From contig NZ_CAJYTI010000020.1 in NCBI RefSeq assembly GCF_913777625.1, positions 427,587 through 491,586 of the forward strand: a stretch of DNA of 64,000 bases, given 5' to 3'. The position numbers were made by a program, and so were the translations under genes. The notes beneath the pieces are model-generated. The model was not told the origin of the DNA and did not search any database. It saw only the letters and a program-made list of their open reading frames with translations. The DNA is from an uncultured Sphingomonas sp. GTDB lineage: Bacteria > Pseudomonadota > Alphaproteobacteria > Sphingomonadales > Sphingomonadaceae. This document shows, one piece after another, positions 11,102 through 18,534 of the stretch (positions within the stretch are counted from its first letter, which is position 1; every line of letters begins with the position of its first letter).

Positions 11102-11332
11102 ATGTCCTTGCAGGGCGAAATCGAATTGTTTCTGGCGCGGACGCGGATGGCCGAGACGCGCTTCGGCCGGCTTGCAGCGGGCGACCCGCGGCTCGTGGGC
11201 GATCTGCGGCGGGGGCGCATGCCGGGCCCGGCGCTGACGGCCCGGCTGCGCGCGTTCCTCGCCGCCCCGCCGGACTGGACGCCCGGGCGGCGCGGCGGCG
11301 CGGCGTCGGCGGGCGGCTCGAGCGGGCGCTGA
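11102..11332 (+). CDS. Small hypothetical protein with HTH-like character
   Basis: A 76-residue basic protein (MSLQGEIELFLARTRMAET, then RFGRLAAGDPRLVGDLRRGRMPG) that looks like a compact helix-turn-helix: one helix, a turn, and an Arg-rich recognition-like helix. It lies divergent from the S24 repressor-like gene, about 90 bp away, and overlaps the next reading frame at its stop. The ATG at 11102 is preceded by GAGGAGGACATGG, a good ribosome site. Function is unknown; it could be a partner of the repressor. Confidence 0.7.
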   Translation: MSLQGEIELFLARTRMAETRFGRLAAGDPRLVGDLRRGRMPGPALTARLRAFLAAPPDWTPGRRGGAASAGGSSGR

Positions 11333-11601
11333 TCGGATCGGCGGCGGCGCAGGGCTGCGCGGTGGCCGTGGTCGAAGCGGATTCCACGCCCTGGGCAAGC
11401 GTGACCTTCACCGGTGCCCGGCATCGCCTGGTGCTCGCGGCGCAGGAAACGCCGGCGCTTCGGGCTTGGCTGGCGGCGCTGCCCGACCTCGACCTGCCGC
11501 TATCCGGCCATCTCGTCGCGGACCTGGCGGTCGAGGCGGAGGAACGGCGCGGCGCAGCGCTGCAGGTCTCGCTCGCGGTGTTGACCGTCGAGGAATGCTG
11601 A
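11329..11601 (+). CDS. Small hypothetical protein, start unclear
   Basis: The frame encodes about 90 residues (AAAQGCAVAVVEADSTPWAS, then VTFTGARHRLVL, ending VSLAVLTVEEC) that read like a genuine folded alpha/beta protein. No ATG, GTG or TTG lies at the expected position. The only codon at the overlap is CTG at 11329, which overlaps the stop of the preceding gene; the first GTG is at 11362 and would remove the first strand. Options are a rare CTG start, a short form from 11362, or ribosomal coupling/frameshift from the preceding gene. Function is unknown. Confidence 0.6.
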   Translation: MIGSAAAQGCAVAVVEADSTPWASVTFTGARHRLVLAAQETPALRAWLAALPDLDLPLSGHLVADLAVEAEERRGAALQVSLAVLTVEEC

Positions 11602-11608
11602 ACGCCGG

Positions 11609-12337
11609 TCAGGCCTGGCGGGCAAGGTTCCGCAAGGTGGCGAGGGCATCCTCCGGGCTGCGTTCGGGTCGTGCCTTGCCCCGCCCCTGGACACCCTGGT
11701 TGCGCCGGACGACCCCGCGCTCCAGCCGGTCGAGCAAGGCATGGACCGTGGCGTCGGTCTCGGGGCGGACCAGCCGCTCGGCCGGGTCGCGCGCGAGCCC
11801 GGCACGGGCGCCGGCATCGGCCATCCGCTCGCGACGCGGCGGCACGGGCGGCGGCAGCGGCACCGTCGGGATCGCCTCCGGATCAAAGGCCGCGAGCGGC
11901 TGGTCGAGATCGACCGGGATGTCGCGCTCGGTCATCGCCGCAGCGGCGATCGACAGCGGCATTCCGAGTGGCGGTGCCGGCAGGTCGACTTCCTGGTCGA
12001 CACGAAGCGGCGGCCTTGGGCGAGCATCCGGATGCGCATCGGCACGGCGGATGATCGGCATGCGCGTCACGTCCTCCGCCTCCACCAGGGGCACGACGTC
12101 GGCGGGGCGACGCGCGGGCGCCAGCAACGCCGCCAGCGCGCCGGCACCGCTACCGATGGCGCCGGTAGCGACCATTACCATCGGCCGGGCCGCTTCGGAC
12201 CAGGGCAGCGACAGCCAGCCGCAAATGCCGTTTTCCGCAAATACGGTATCGAGCAGCGCTGTCGGTGCGGCAGCCGCCGAGAGTGCAAAGACGCCGCCAA
12301 CGAGGAGAGCGGCAAGGGGTACGAGCGGCAGCCTCAT
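11609..12337 (-). CDS. Hypothetical membrane-anchored protein
   Basis: A 242-residue protein from ATG 12337. The first 30 residues (MRLPLVPLAALLVGGVFALS) form a signal anchor, and residues about 55-75 (PMVMVATGAIGSGAGALAAL) form a second hydrophobic helix. The rest is Pro/Arg/Asp-rich and probably disordered, ending in a short helical tail. No family is recognised. It lies 34 bp downstream of, and on the same strand as, the exosortase-A-type glycosyltransferase, so it may belong to the same surface-polysaccharide operon. Confidence 0.72.
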   Translation of the reverse strand: MRLPLVPLAALLVGGVFALSAAAAPTALLDTVFAENGICGWLSLPWSEAARPMVMVATGAIGSGAGALAALLAPARRPADVVPLVEAEDVTRMPIIRRADAHPDARPRPPLRVDQEVDLPAPPLGMPLSIAAAAMTERDIPVDLDQPLAAFDPEAIPTVPLPPPVPPRRERMADAGARAGLARDPAERLVRPETDATVHALLDRLERGVVRRNQGVQGRGKARPERSPEDALATLRNLARQA

Positions 12338-12371
12338 GCGTTCACCCGATACGTGTGCGACCACGTGGTTC

Positions 12372-13574
12372 TCATGCCATACTTATGGCAAGGTTTTCAT
12401 ACAGGCCGGCATACACGGCAATATTTACAGACCAGTTGCGCTTCGCCTCGATATACGCACGGGCTGTCTTTCGGCGCAGATCCCATTGATTGCGCGCAAC
12501 AAAAATATTTTCAAGCGCTTTTGCAAGGGCGCGCGGATCGTCGGCGGGAAACAGCGTGCCGGTGACACCATCGGTAACAAGCTCGCGGTGCCCGCCGACG
12601 TCCGACGCCGCGACCAGCCGCCGCTGCGCCATCGCCTCCAGCGGCTTGAGCGGGGTGACGAGATCGGTCAGCCGCATCTTCTTGCGCGGATAGACCAGCA
12701 CGTCGATCAGGCTGTAATAGCGCTCGACGGCGTCATGCGGTACGCGCCCCAGAAAACGGATGCGGTCGGCAACCGGCGAAGCCGCAGCCTGCGCGCGCAA
12801 CGATGCCTCGGCCGGACCACCGCCGACCAGCAGCAATTGCATCGCCGGCCGCGCCGCGAGCAGCGCGGGCATCGCCGCGATCAGCACGTCGAGCCCTTCA
12901 TAATCGTAGAAGCTGCCGATGAAGCCGATGGTCTCGGCATCCCCCAGCGTCAGCTCCGCCGCGAGCGCAGTGTCATAGGGCAGCGGCTCGCCAAACATCG
13001 CCATGTCGACGCCGTTGGGCGAGACCGCGATCTTGGCAGGATCGATACCGCGCCCGATCAGGTCGTCGCGCAGGCCCTCGCAGATCACCGCCACGGCATC
13101 GGCCTTGCGCACCGCATGCGTCTCCAGCGCCTTGGTGACGCGGTAGCGCAGGCTACCCTCGCGCCCGGTGCCGTTGCCGACCGCGGCATCCTCCCAGAAG
13201 GCGCGGATCTCGTAGAGCAAGGGCACCCCGGTCCAGCGCCGCACCCGTAGCCCGGCGAGCGCGCAGAGCACCGGGGAATGGGCGTGGAGCACGTCCGGCT
13301 GGAATCGTTTCACCACCTGATGAACGCGCCGGGCAAAGGCATCGATCTCGCGCCATTCGCTGAGCCCCGGCAGCGCAGGCGTAGTGGGCCGGGTGCGGAA
13401 AAAGCGCAGGCCGTCGATCTCCTCCTCGCTCGCAGGGGCAGGGCCGTGCCGCGGGCCGGTGACCGCCGCCACCTCCCAGCCGCGCGCCATCTCTGCTTTG
13501 AGGATGGCGCGGGTGCGGAACGCATAGCCGCTGTGGAGCGGCAGGCCATGATCCAGGAGATGGAGGACTCGCAT
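12372..13574 (-). CDS. Exosortase A system-type glycosyltransferase, GT4 fold
   Basis: A 400-residue GT-B glycosyltransferase (start MRVLHLLDHGLPLHSGYAFR at 13574) that resembles the family found with exosortase A. The C-terminal GT4 sugar-nucleotide site is visible as MRLTDLVTPLKPLEAMAQ and the conserved FIGSFYDYEGLDVLIAAMP. It would add a sugar to a lipid-linked surface glycan at the cytoplasmic face. Its natural neighbours, the O-ligase and acyltransferase genes, lie 10.6 kb away at 24201-26774, because an island has integrated just upstream of this gene's start. Confidence 0.9.
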   Translation of the reverse strand: MRVLHLLDHGLPLHSGYAFRTRAILKAEMARGWEVAAVTGPRHGPAPASEEEIDGLRFFRTRPTTPALPGLSEWREIDAFARRVHQVVKRFQPDVLHAHSPVLCALAGLRVRRWTGVPLLYEIRAFWEDAAVGNGTGREGSLRYRVTKALETHAVRKADAVAVICEGLRDDLIGRGIDPAKIAVSPNGVDMAMFGEPLPYDTALAAELTLGDAETIGFIGSFYDYEGLDVLIAAMPALLAARPAMQLLLVGGGPAEASLRAQAAASPVADRIRFLGRVPHDAVERYYSLIDVLVYPRKKMRLTDLVTPLKPLEAMAQRRLVAASDVGGHRELVTDGVTGTLFPADDPRALAKALENIFVARNQWDLRRKTARAYIEAKRNWSVNIAVYAGLYENLAISMA

Positions 13575-13601
13575 GGCCGCCTGCATGCCACGGCGCGCTT
13601 A

Positions 13602-13616
13602 ACGGCACGTCAACTG
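13602..13616 (+). repeat. Left attachment site core (attL)
   Basis: ACGGCACGTCAACTG is identical to 24146-24160. It lies 28 bp upstream of the glycosyltransferase start and 54 bp from the integrase stop. Identity ends sharply at both edges apart from two T residues to the left. Confidence 0.85.
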
Positions 13617-13669
13617 AAACCCACGATTTCCTGCGGCGCGCGGGGCGAGTTTTCCAATAGTTTTCCCGT

Positions 13670-14686
13670 TCACCTTTTTCCCCCCTCCAGTTTGAGGATG
13701 GCGGCATCCGCCAGCCGGCGGGTGGAACGCCGCTTCGCGTAGTGCTCGACCATCTGGAGAGATTGGCCGGTGACGGCCGAGGTTTCCGCAACGCTGCAGC
13801 CCGCTTCCAGGAGCGCGTTGACGGCGTTCTTCCGCAGCCCGTGGGGAACAACCTTGTGCCCCTGCGCCTCGGCGAAGCGCTGCAGGCGAGCTCGCAATGC
13901 GTTGACGCTCAACGGCCGGCCACGCGGATCGGCAAGGATGGTGATCGATCGCCTGGCAGTGCGTTCCAGCTCGGCCGCCAGATCGCGATGCACGCGTATC
14001 TCCAGCTCCTTGCCGGTCTTCTGCTGGCGAACGATGACCAAGCCATCACGGATGTCGCTCCACCGAAGGGCGCAGACATCCCCGATCCGCTGAGCAGTGT
14101 AGTAGAGCAGCGCCACCGGAAGGCGGACGGCAGCATCCGCGCTCGCCAGGGCAGCGGATAGCAGATCCTCCGGCCACGGCGCATGATCGGTCGAGGCAAA
14201 CAGCTCCACGCCGCTGCACGGATCGTTCGTGACATGCTCCCGCCCCCTGCCCCAGCCGAACAGCGCGCGGGCGGTCCGGATCATTCCGTTCGCTGCGCCG
14301 GGGCGATCGCCCATCTTGTCCCGCAGCATCAGCAAGTCTCGGCGCTCGACCTCCTGCGCCGGCGCCGTGTTCAGCTCGTCGGCGATGCGGCGGAGATAGA
14401 TGCCGTAGGTGTTCTGTGTGGAGTGGGCGAGCTGGCGGAACTCAGGGCTTCGCTGGAACAGATCCACCAGCTTCGGGACCGTCAGCTCGGTCGCGACATT
14501 CTCGCGCCTGGTGCGCCCCGCCAGTAAGGCCGCATAGGTGGCGCCGAACGCGGGGTCCCCCAGCGGCGGCAGTCGCTTGTAAATCTTCCGACCGGAAGGG
14601 TTGAGCACGCCAGTGTCGAAGTACGCGTATCGCTTGCCCTTGGCGGTGACGATCTTGACGTAGAGGAGGCTGCTACCTTTGCGCAT
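13670..14686 (-). CDS. Tyrosine-type site-specific integrase
   Basis: A 338-residue phage-type integrase that would catalyse insertion and excision of the island at the 15-bp repeats. The catalytic set is complete: Arg200 in AQRIGDVCALRW, Lys223 in QQKTGKE, His282 and Arg285 in PHGLRKNA, and the nucleophile Tyr316 in VEHYAKRR. The N-terminus has an arm-binding-like segment (KRYAYFDTG). Start is ATG at 14686; the frame is open further but would overlap the AlpA-like gene much more. It overlaps that gene by 14 bp, a coupled xis-int arrangement, and sits beside attL. Confidence 0.94.
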   Translation of the reverse strand: MRKGSSLLYVKIVTAKGKRYAYFDTGVLNPSGRKIYKRLPPLGDPAFGATYAALLAGRTRRENVATELTVPKLVDLFQRSPEFRQLAHSTQNTYGIYLRRIADELNTAPAQEVERRDLLMLRDKMGDRPGAANGMIRTARALFGWGRGREHVTNDPCSGVELFASTDHAPWPEDLLSAALASADAAVRLPVALLYYTAQRIGDVCALRWSDIRDGLVIVRQQKTGKELEIRVHRDLAAELERTARRSITILADPRGRPLSVNALRARLQRFAEAQGHKVVPHGLRKNAVNALLEAGCSVAETSAVTGQSLQMVEHYAKRRSTRRLADAAILKLEGGKR

Positions 14687-14915
14687 ACAGTTTGCTCTCG
14701 CTCCTCCAGTCAGGAAGCGCCGAGCCGGAGAGCCTTTCCAGCGCTTCATCGAGCGCGCGGCGATTCCACCGCTCCGCATTGCCCAGCCGAACGGGAAGCG
14801 GCAGGCGACCCGCCACCACCTCACCTTCGAACTCGGCAGCCGACATGTCGCAATACCGCGCGGCAGTCGCGCGGAGCATCATCGCCGGCCAGTCGGGAGC
14901 GGTGGAGCGGGCCAT
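14673..14915 (-). CDS. AlpA/excisionase-like small DNA-binding protein
   Basis: An 80-residue protein (from MARSTAPDWPAMM) with an AlpA-like layout: MLRATAARYCDMSAAEF as the first helices of an HTH, then LPLPVRLGNAERWNRRALDE, matching the wing and DNA-contact segment of AlpA/Xis proteins (typically R-x-G-x-x-x-x-W). It overlaps the integrase start by 14 bp and the preceding gene's stop by one base (TGATG). It most likely serves as excisionase or integrase regulator. Confidence 0.78.
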   Translation of the reverse strand: MARSTAPDWPAMMLRATAARYCDMSAAEFEGEVVAGRLPLPVRLGNAERWNRRALDEALERLSGSALPDWRSESKLYAQR

Positions 14916-15466
14916 CAGTCGAGCGCGCGGCGGCTGAGGGACGCGAGGGTGTCGCCGGCAGCGTCGTTCCACTCTTCCACTTCGCCACTGAGAACTCGCT
15001 CGAGGCGATGAATCGACAGAGCGATGATCGGACGAAGCCGGAGAATGAGCGGAACCATGCCGAACTGATCATCCTGAAGTTTGATCACCTCGTCAGCAAA
15101 GACCATCGCCATCCAGTGGATTGGATCTTGTTGGCTCGGTTGCCCATGGATGACGGCATAGGGCCCACCGGGACGTAGTTCCTTGTGCTCCGCCCACTCG
15201 CGATCGATCTTCGCGATCATGTCAGGAAGATAGGGCCGCAACGCATTGACGATAATCGCCGCCGGCGCGGCCGCCATGGATCGATCGACCGTCAGTCGCT
15301 GCATCATGATCAGCATCACGACATCCGTGATGTCGTACCGTGGGTGACCGCCGGGCCGGCTTTCGCCGAGCTCCAGTGCCCAGGTACGAGCGGTGGTGGG
15401 GGGAACGCGAGCAGCACCGTAGACGGCGCCAGCGCGAAGGTTCGACATAGAGGCCAGGTCAGACAT
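14915..15466 (-). CDS. MerR-like HTH protein of the island
   Basis: A 183-residue protein. The N-terminal part (AGAVYGAARVPPTTARTWAL, then GGHPRYDITDVVMLIMMQRL) looks like a MerR-type winged HTH; the C-terminal 110 residues are helical and not recognised. The ATG at 15466 is preceded by GGAG at a good distance and is preferred over the upstream ATG at 15484. It heads the MerR-like/AlpA-like/integrase operon and probably controls it. Confidence 0.75.
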   Translation of the reverse strand: MSDLASMSNLRAGAVYGAARVPPTTARTWALELGESRPGGHPRYDITDVVMLIMMQRLTVDRSMAAAPAAIIVNALRPYLPDMIAKIDREWAEHKELRPGGPYAVIHGQPSQQDPIHWMAMVFADEVIKLQDDQFGMVPLILRLRPIIALSIHRLERVLSGEVEEWNDAAGDTLASLSRRALD

Positions 15467-15538
15467 TGTTCGCTCCGATTTCAACGGACACCCGTCTAAA
15501 TCAAACCCTTGAACAAATCAACGTACATCCGTCGAATT

Positions 15539-16210
15539 TCAGCACGGCTGCGAGCGCAACAGCCGTTGCGCGTCCTCCATCACCACGTCAGCGAATTCCT
15601 GACACCATGCGGCGGTGCAGCCATTCTCCTGTCGCCCATCAGGTCCGAGTAGACGCGCGATCTTCCACAGCAACGCCGCGTGATGGGGGGCCGGCATCAA
15701 GATCAGCCGGTCTTCCAACTCGCCCCAAGCATCCTCCAGCTCGTTGAACCTTTGCAGGAGGGGATCGTACCCAAGAGTCTCCTTCGCGACCTCCCATGCG
15801 CGCCAGCGTTCCCCCAGGGCAGCCGCACTCTCTCTAACCGGAACTACGACATGATCGTGGTAGGCATCGAGCGACCACGGATAGAGCGGATACCGGGCGA
15901 CCTCCCCGCTACGTGCTCCGACCTCGAAGTACATCGGCGGTAGCGGCGCTACCCGATCCAGCTTTTTCTGGATCGGTTCAAATGCCGTGACCCTAAACTC
16001 TTCGGCGCGTGCTTTCGCGGCCTGCATCCGGGCGTGAAGATGGTCCCAGTCAGTGACGGCGGCGGCTGGTCGCCCTTCTGCCAATGCCGGGAGCGCCAGG
16101 GCAGCGCCGGCGATCATCGCGCCTAGGGCCGCGCGTCGAGTAGCGGAGAAGTCTTCGGAAAATCCAGATGCGCGCGAGGGCGCGCCCGTGATACGGGCGG
16201 CATCAGCCAT
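15539..16210 (-). CDS. Hypothetical protein with Tat-like signal
   Basis: A 223-residue protein of unknown function. Residues about 22-44 (SATRRAALGAMIAGAALALP, cleavage near ALA-EG) form a twin-arginine-type export signal. This is surprising on a phage-like island. The mature part is helical, charged and rich in Trp/Tyr (EVARYPLYPWSLDAYHDHVV, ERWRAWEVAKE), with two cysteines near the end (NGCTAAWCQEF). It is divergent from the ribbon-helix-helix gene and may be regulated by it. Possible roles such as superinfection exclusion are speculation. Confidence 0.75.
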   Translation of the reverse strand: MADAARITGAPSRASGFSEDFSATRRAALGAMIAGAALALPALAEGRPAAAVTDWDHLHARMQAAKARAEEFRVTAFEPIQKKLDRVAPLPPMYFEVGARSGEVARYPLYPWSLDAYHDHVVVPVRESAAALGERWRAWEVAKETLGYDPLLQRFNELEDAWGELEDRLILMPAPHHAALLWKIARLLGPDGRQENGCTAAWCQEFADVVMEDAQRLLRSQPC

Positions 16211-16277
16211 AATCGTCTCCTCAACAGACGTTGTGGTTAGGGCCGGGGTGGAAGCGCCAACTTCCCCTCGGCTCGCA

Positions 16278-16325
16278 TTCGTGTTATCACGAGATCATGC
16301 CGACTGCAACTGGTGATAACACGAA
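16278..16325 (+). promoter_or_regulatory. 13-bp inverted repeat bracketing the start of the ribbon-helix-helix gene
   Basis: TTCGTGTTATCAC (16278-16290) and GTGATAACACGAA (16313-16325) are perfect complements separated by 22 nt. The start codon at 16297 lies in the loop and the right arm is inside the coding sequence. This could be an operator for the encoded repressor, or an RNA hairpin affecting translation. Confidence 0.65.
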
Positions 16326-16476
16326 ACGCAAACGCCCGGCTCAGGCGGGCCAGCTGATCGGCGTCCGCCTTCAGCCGGAGCAGCTGCAAGCTCTCGACGT
16401 CTGGATCACCCAACAGACGCCGCCGCCTACCCGCCCAGAGGCTATTCGGATCATTCTCGCAGAGCATCTGAAATAG
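16297..16476 (+). CDS. Ribbon-helix-helix-like small protein
   Basis: A 59-residue basic protein. After a Lys/Arg-rich tail it has a beta-strand QLIGVRLQPEQLQALDVWI followed by PTRPEAIRIILAEHLK, which is the strand-helix-helix pattern of RHH (CopG/Arc) repressors: R-L-x-P-E-x-L-x-x-L-D and R-x-E-A-I-R. The longer frame from 16231 is not needed. The start is inside a perfect inverted repeat, suggesting autoregulation. It is the only rightward gene on the island. Confidence 0.75.
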   Translation: MPTATGDNTKRKRPAQAGQLIGVRLQPEQLQALDVWITQQTPPPTRPEAIRIILAEHLK

Positions 16477-17017
16477 CGCGCGAGGGTGGGGGACCACTCC
16501 GCCCGCTCAATCTTGGACGATACAGCGCGGCCAAAGAGAGGCGTAACGGGGCGGGCTACGCGCACCCACGGCTTGCACGAATCAAAGGCTAGATGCGCCC
16601 CTGTTCTCCGTAGCATCCACCGCGCGGCCACGAGACCACCCTTGTTACAACGGTGCTCTGGAAGCGACAGCAGCGCCCGCGCCCTCCGAAGGGGGGACCG
16701 TTGTGGATAGCACGGATGAGGCCTTTGACGTCACTCTTGTAACGGCCATGCCGTACAATCTCTTGAGCCGCTGAGGAGGAACGTAAAAAATTTAACAGCT
16801 TCGCCTAATCAATAAACGAGCTTCCAGAGAACATTAAAGGCATTTTTCCATCATCAAAATTCGATGAAACCTCGCCTCATTACCGCCATTTTCTTGACGA
16901 TTCGGCCAGCCGCTGCAGGATCCGGCTTTCGGAAAGATTCCACGTTATTTGATACATTTTTTGAAACAAGGTCAGCTCGACCAATATATTGGCACCGGTC
17001 ATTCTTGATCTTAGCCA
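16477..17017. other. Gene-poor stretch with a composition break
   Basis: This 541-bp stretch lies between the ribbon-helix-helix gene and the 3' end of the kinase gene. The left part is GC-rich like the rest of the island; from about 16760 it becomes AT-rich, marking the edge of the Shedu-kinase cargo. Small reading frames (for example 16864-17079) are poor candidates. No RNA gene is recognised. Confidence 0.6.
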
Positions 17018-18046
17018 TTACGTTTCACCTAAGAAGGTGCGAATTTCACCATCGGTCACGCTACGACACATCGCCTTGATACGTCTTTCTGTTCCCGAGG
17101 GCGAAACCTTGACACATGTGGCATGCCCAGCCGCATTGACTTGGAGCTTGATTTCCGTTCCGCCTTCGTTCTTCGCCCAAGTGCGTGTTCCGGAGACTTC
17201 TGTCAACTGCCAATCCATTTCGGGCCCGTCGACTGTGGCCAGCGCATTCGCAACCTCGATCGCGCTTTGATAGCGTTCCGCAGGATCAACTTTGAGGCAT
17301 TTCTTGATTACGGTGCGCAAGCGCGCAGGCACATGCGGCGGAAATCGTTTTCGGTCTGGGAACGTTCCTGCTCTCACGTCCCTAATGAAGTCGGTCTGAT
17401 TGGTGTAGGTCTGAAACTGCCTATTAAATTCCTCATTGCCTACACACATGCGATACAAAGTTAAGCCAATCTGATAAATGTCGTAGGTCAGATCAAATTT
17501 AGAATGTCCAGCCAGCACTTCGGGGGGAACCATCGAAGTATAGAACTTCCCCGGGTGGGCCACCCCACCCAGCATCTGCTTTGCCAAACCAAAGTCTGAC
17601 AACATCGCGTCTCCACGATCCGATAGCAAAATATTGTCCGGCTTCACATCGAAATGAATCAATCCTTTAGAATGGATATTGTGAAGACCACTCAATGTCT
17701 GACAGGCAAGCACAACGATTCGTCGAACCGTCAGGTGCGCCCCATTGGAAATCAGCGGCTTGATTGATCCGTTAGAGTAGAATGGCATCGCAATAAACAC
17801 ATTTGACGCATCCTGGCAGGCATAATGCAGCTGAACCACGTTTGGATGAGCACTCGCATAAAGTGCGCGAGACTCACTAAAATACTCCTGTGGAGAAGTC
17901 AGGCTCGATTTTGAAACTTGTTTAATCACTATATCGGCGTTCAGCTGCAAATCATGAGCCGTAAAAGTCTTAGAGTTCCTTCCATCCTGTCCGATCTCGT
18001 TGATCTTCCTGAAGGCCACCTGACCAAGTTCATATGGATTAAGCAT
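17018..18046 (-). CDS. Serine/threonine protein kinase of the Shedu-linked operon
   Basis: A 342-residue Hanks-type kinase without membrane segments. Visible subdomains are a Gly-rich-like loop EIGQDGRNSKTFTAHD, Lys42 in IVIKQV, Glu in FSESRAL, the catalytic loop HFDVKPDNILL (Asp133, Asn138), the metal-binding DFGLAK (Asp151), an activation segment ending MVPPEV, and Asp189 in YDIYQIGLTLYRM. Phe replaces Arg in the HRD motif, so it is a non-RD kinase. A beta-rich tail of about 65 residues (280-342) follows the kinase fold and is not recognised. The start at 18046 overlaps the preceding gene's stop by eight bases. AT-rich, in an operon with a Shedu-like nuclease. Confidence 0.9.
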   Translation of the reverse strand: MLNPYELGQVAFRKINEIGQDGRNSKTFTAHDLQLNADIVIKQVSKSSLTSPQEYFSESRALYASAHPNVVQLHYACQDASNVFIAMPFYSNGSIKPLISNGAHLTVRRIVVLACQTLSGLHNIHSKGLIHFDVKPDNILLSDRGDAMLSDFGLAKQMLGGVAHPGKFYTSMVPPEVLAGHSKFDLTYDIYQIGLTLYRMCVGNEEFNRQFQTYTNQTDFIRDVRAGTFPDRKRFPPHVPARLRTVIKKCLKVDPAERYQSAIEVANALATVDGPEMDWQLTEVSGTRTWAKNEGGTEIKLQVNAAGHATCVKVSPSGTERRIKAMCRSVTDGEIRTFLGET

Positions 18047-18494
18047 CAACAGCCCCCATTGCACAAAGTATCGCCTCTCGCTCAACCAGCGAGTGCTGGG
18101 ACCAATTTTCTACTTCTGGCTCCTTCAAGCCCGCCGTGAGAGGCTTGAAGTCGGTCCGCTTTAAGCCGAGCCGCGCCGCAATGGAGGATATTTGGCCAAC
18201 ATAGTACGCAGAGACAGCACTACTCGCGAAGGCCTCCTGAACAACACCTTCTATCTGGATCCGCGCAATACTCATACTATGAGCATTAGGCTCCGTTACT
18301 CGCACACCCGCCTTTGCCACCTTGTACTCACGCAGCACGTCCAGAAGGTTGCTGCGGACGTATTTCAATCCCTCAGGCACTGTGAATGCCGCTGGAATCC
18401 GAATTTCTTCGACGTTCAAAACCCTGCGATCATTGCTATCGAATATGGCGAACGTGAGCCCCTTCGGTTCAGCTCGAATACCGATAGTGATCAC
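18039..18494 (-). CDS. Small RNase-H-fold-like protein (DUF3010-like), function unknown
   Basis: A 151-residue protein. MITIGIRAEPKGLTFAIFDS starts like the first strands of a RuvC/RNase H fold, and LLDVLREYKVAKAGVRVTEP is followed by a helix (SIARIQIEGVVQEAF) and SAYYVGQISSIAARLG, a topology shared with DUF3010/RuvC-like proteins. The usual catalytic Asp after the first strand appears to be Arg/Glu here, so nuclease activity is doubtful. It lies 40 bp after the Shedu-like gene and overlaps the kinase gene by eight bases. The fold call is an inference from pattern, not a search. Confidence 0.75.
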   Translation of the reverse strand: MITIGIRAEPKGLTFAIFDSNDRRVLNVEEIRIPAAFTVPEGLKYVRSNLLDVLREYKVAKAGVRVTEPNAHSMSIARIQIEGVVQEAFASSAVSAYYVGQISSIAARLGLKRTDFKPLTAGLKEPEVENWSQHSLVEREAILCAMGAVDA

Positions 18495-18534
18495 TTCCCA
18501 TCAACTCCTGTCGAGAAGAGCCGTTCTTCCATAT

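Noticed and set aside
16864..17079. A 71-codon plus-strand frame with a signal-like start
   Set aside because: It overlaps the end of the kinase gene and its C-terminal half is His/Arg-rich without features.
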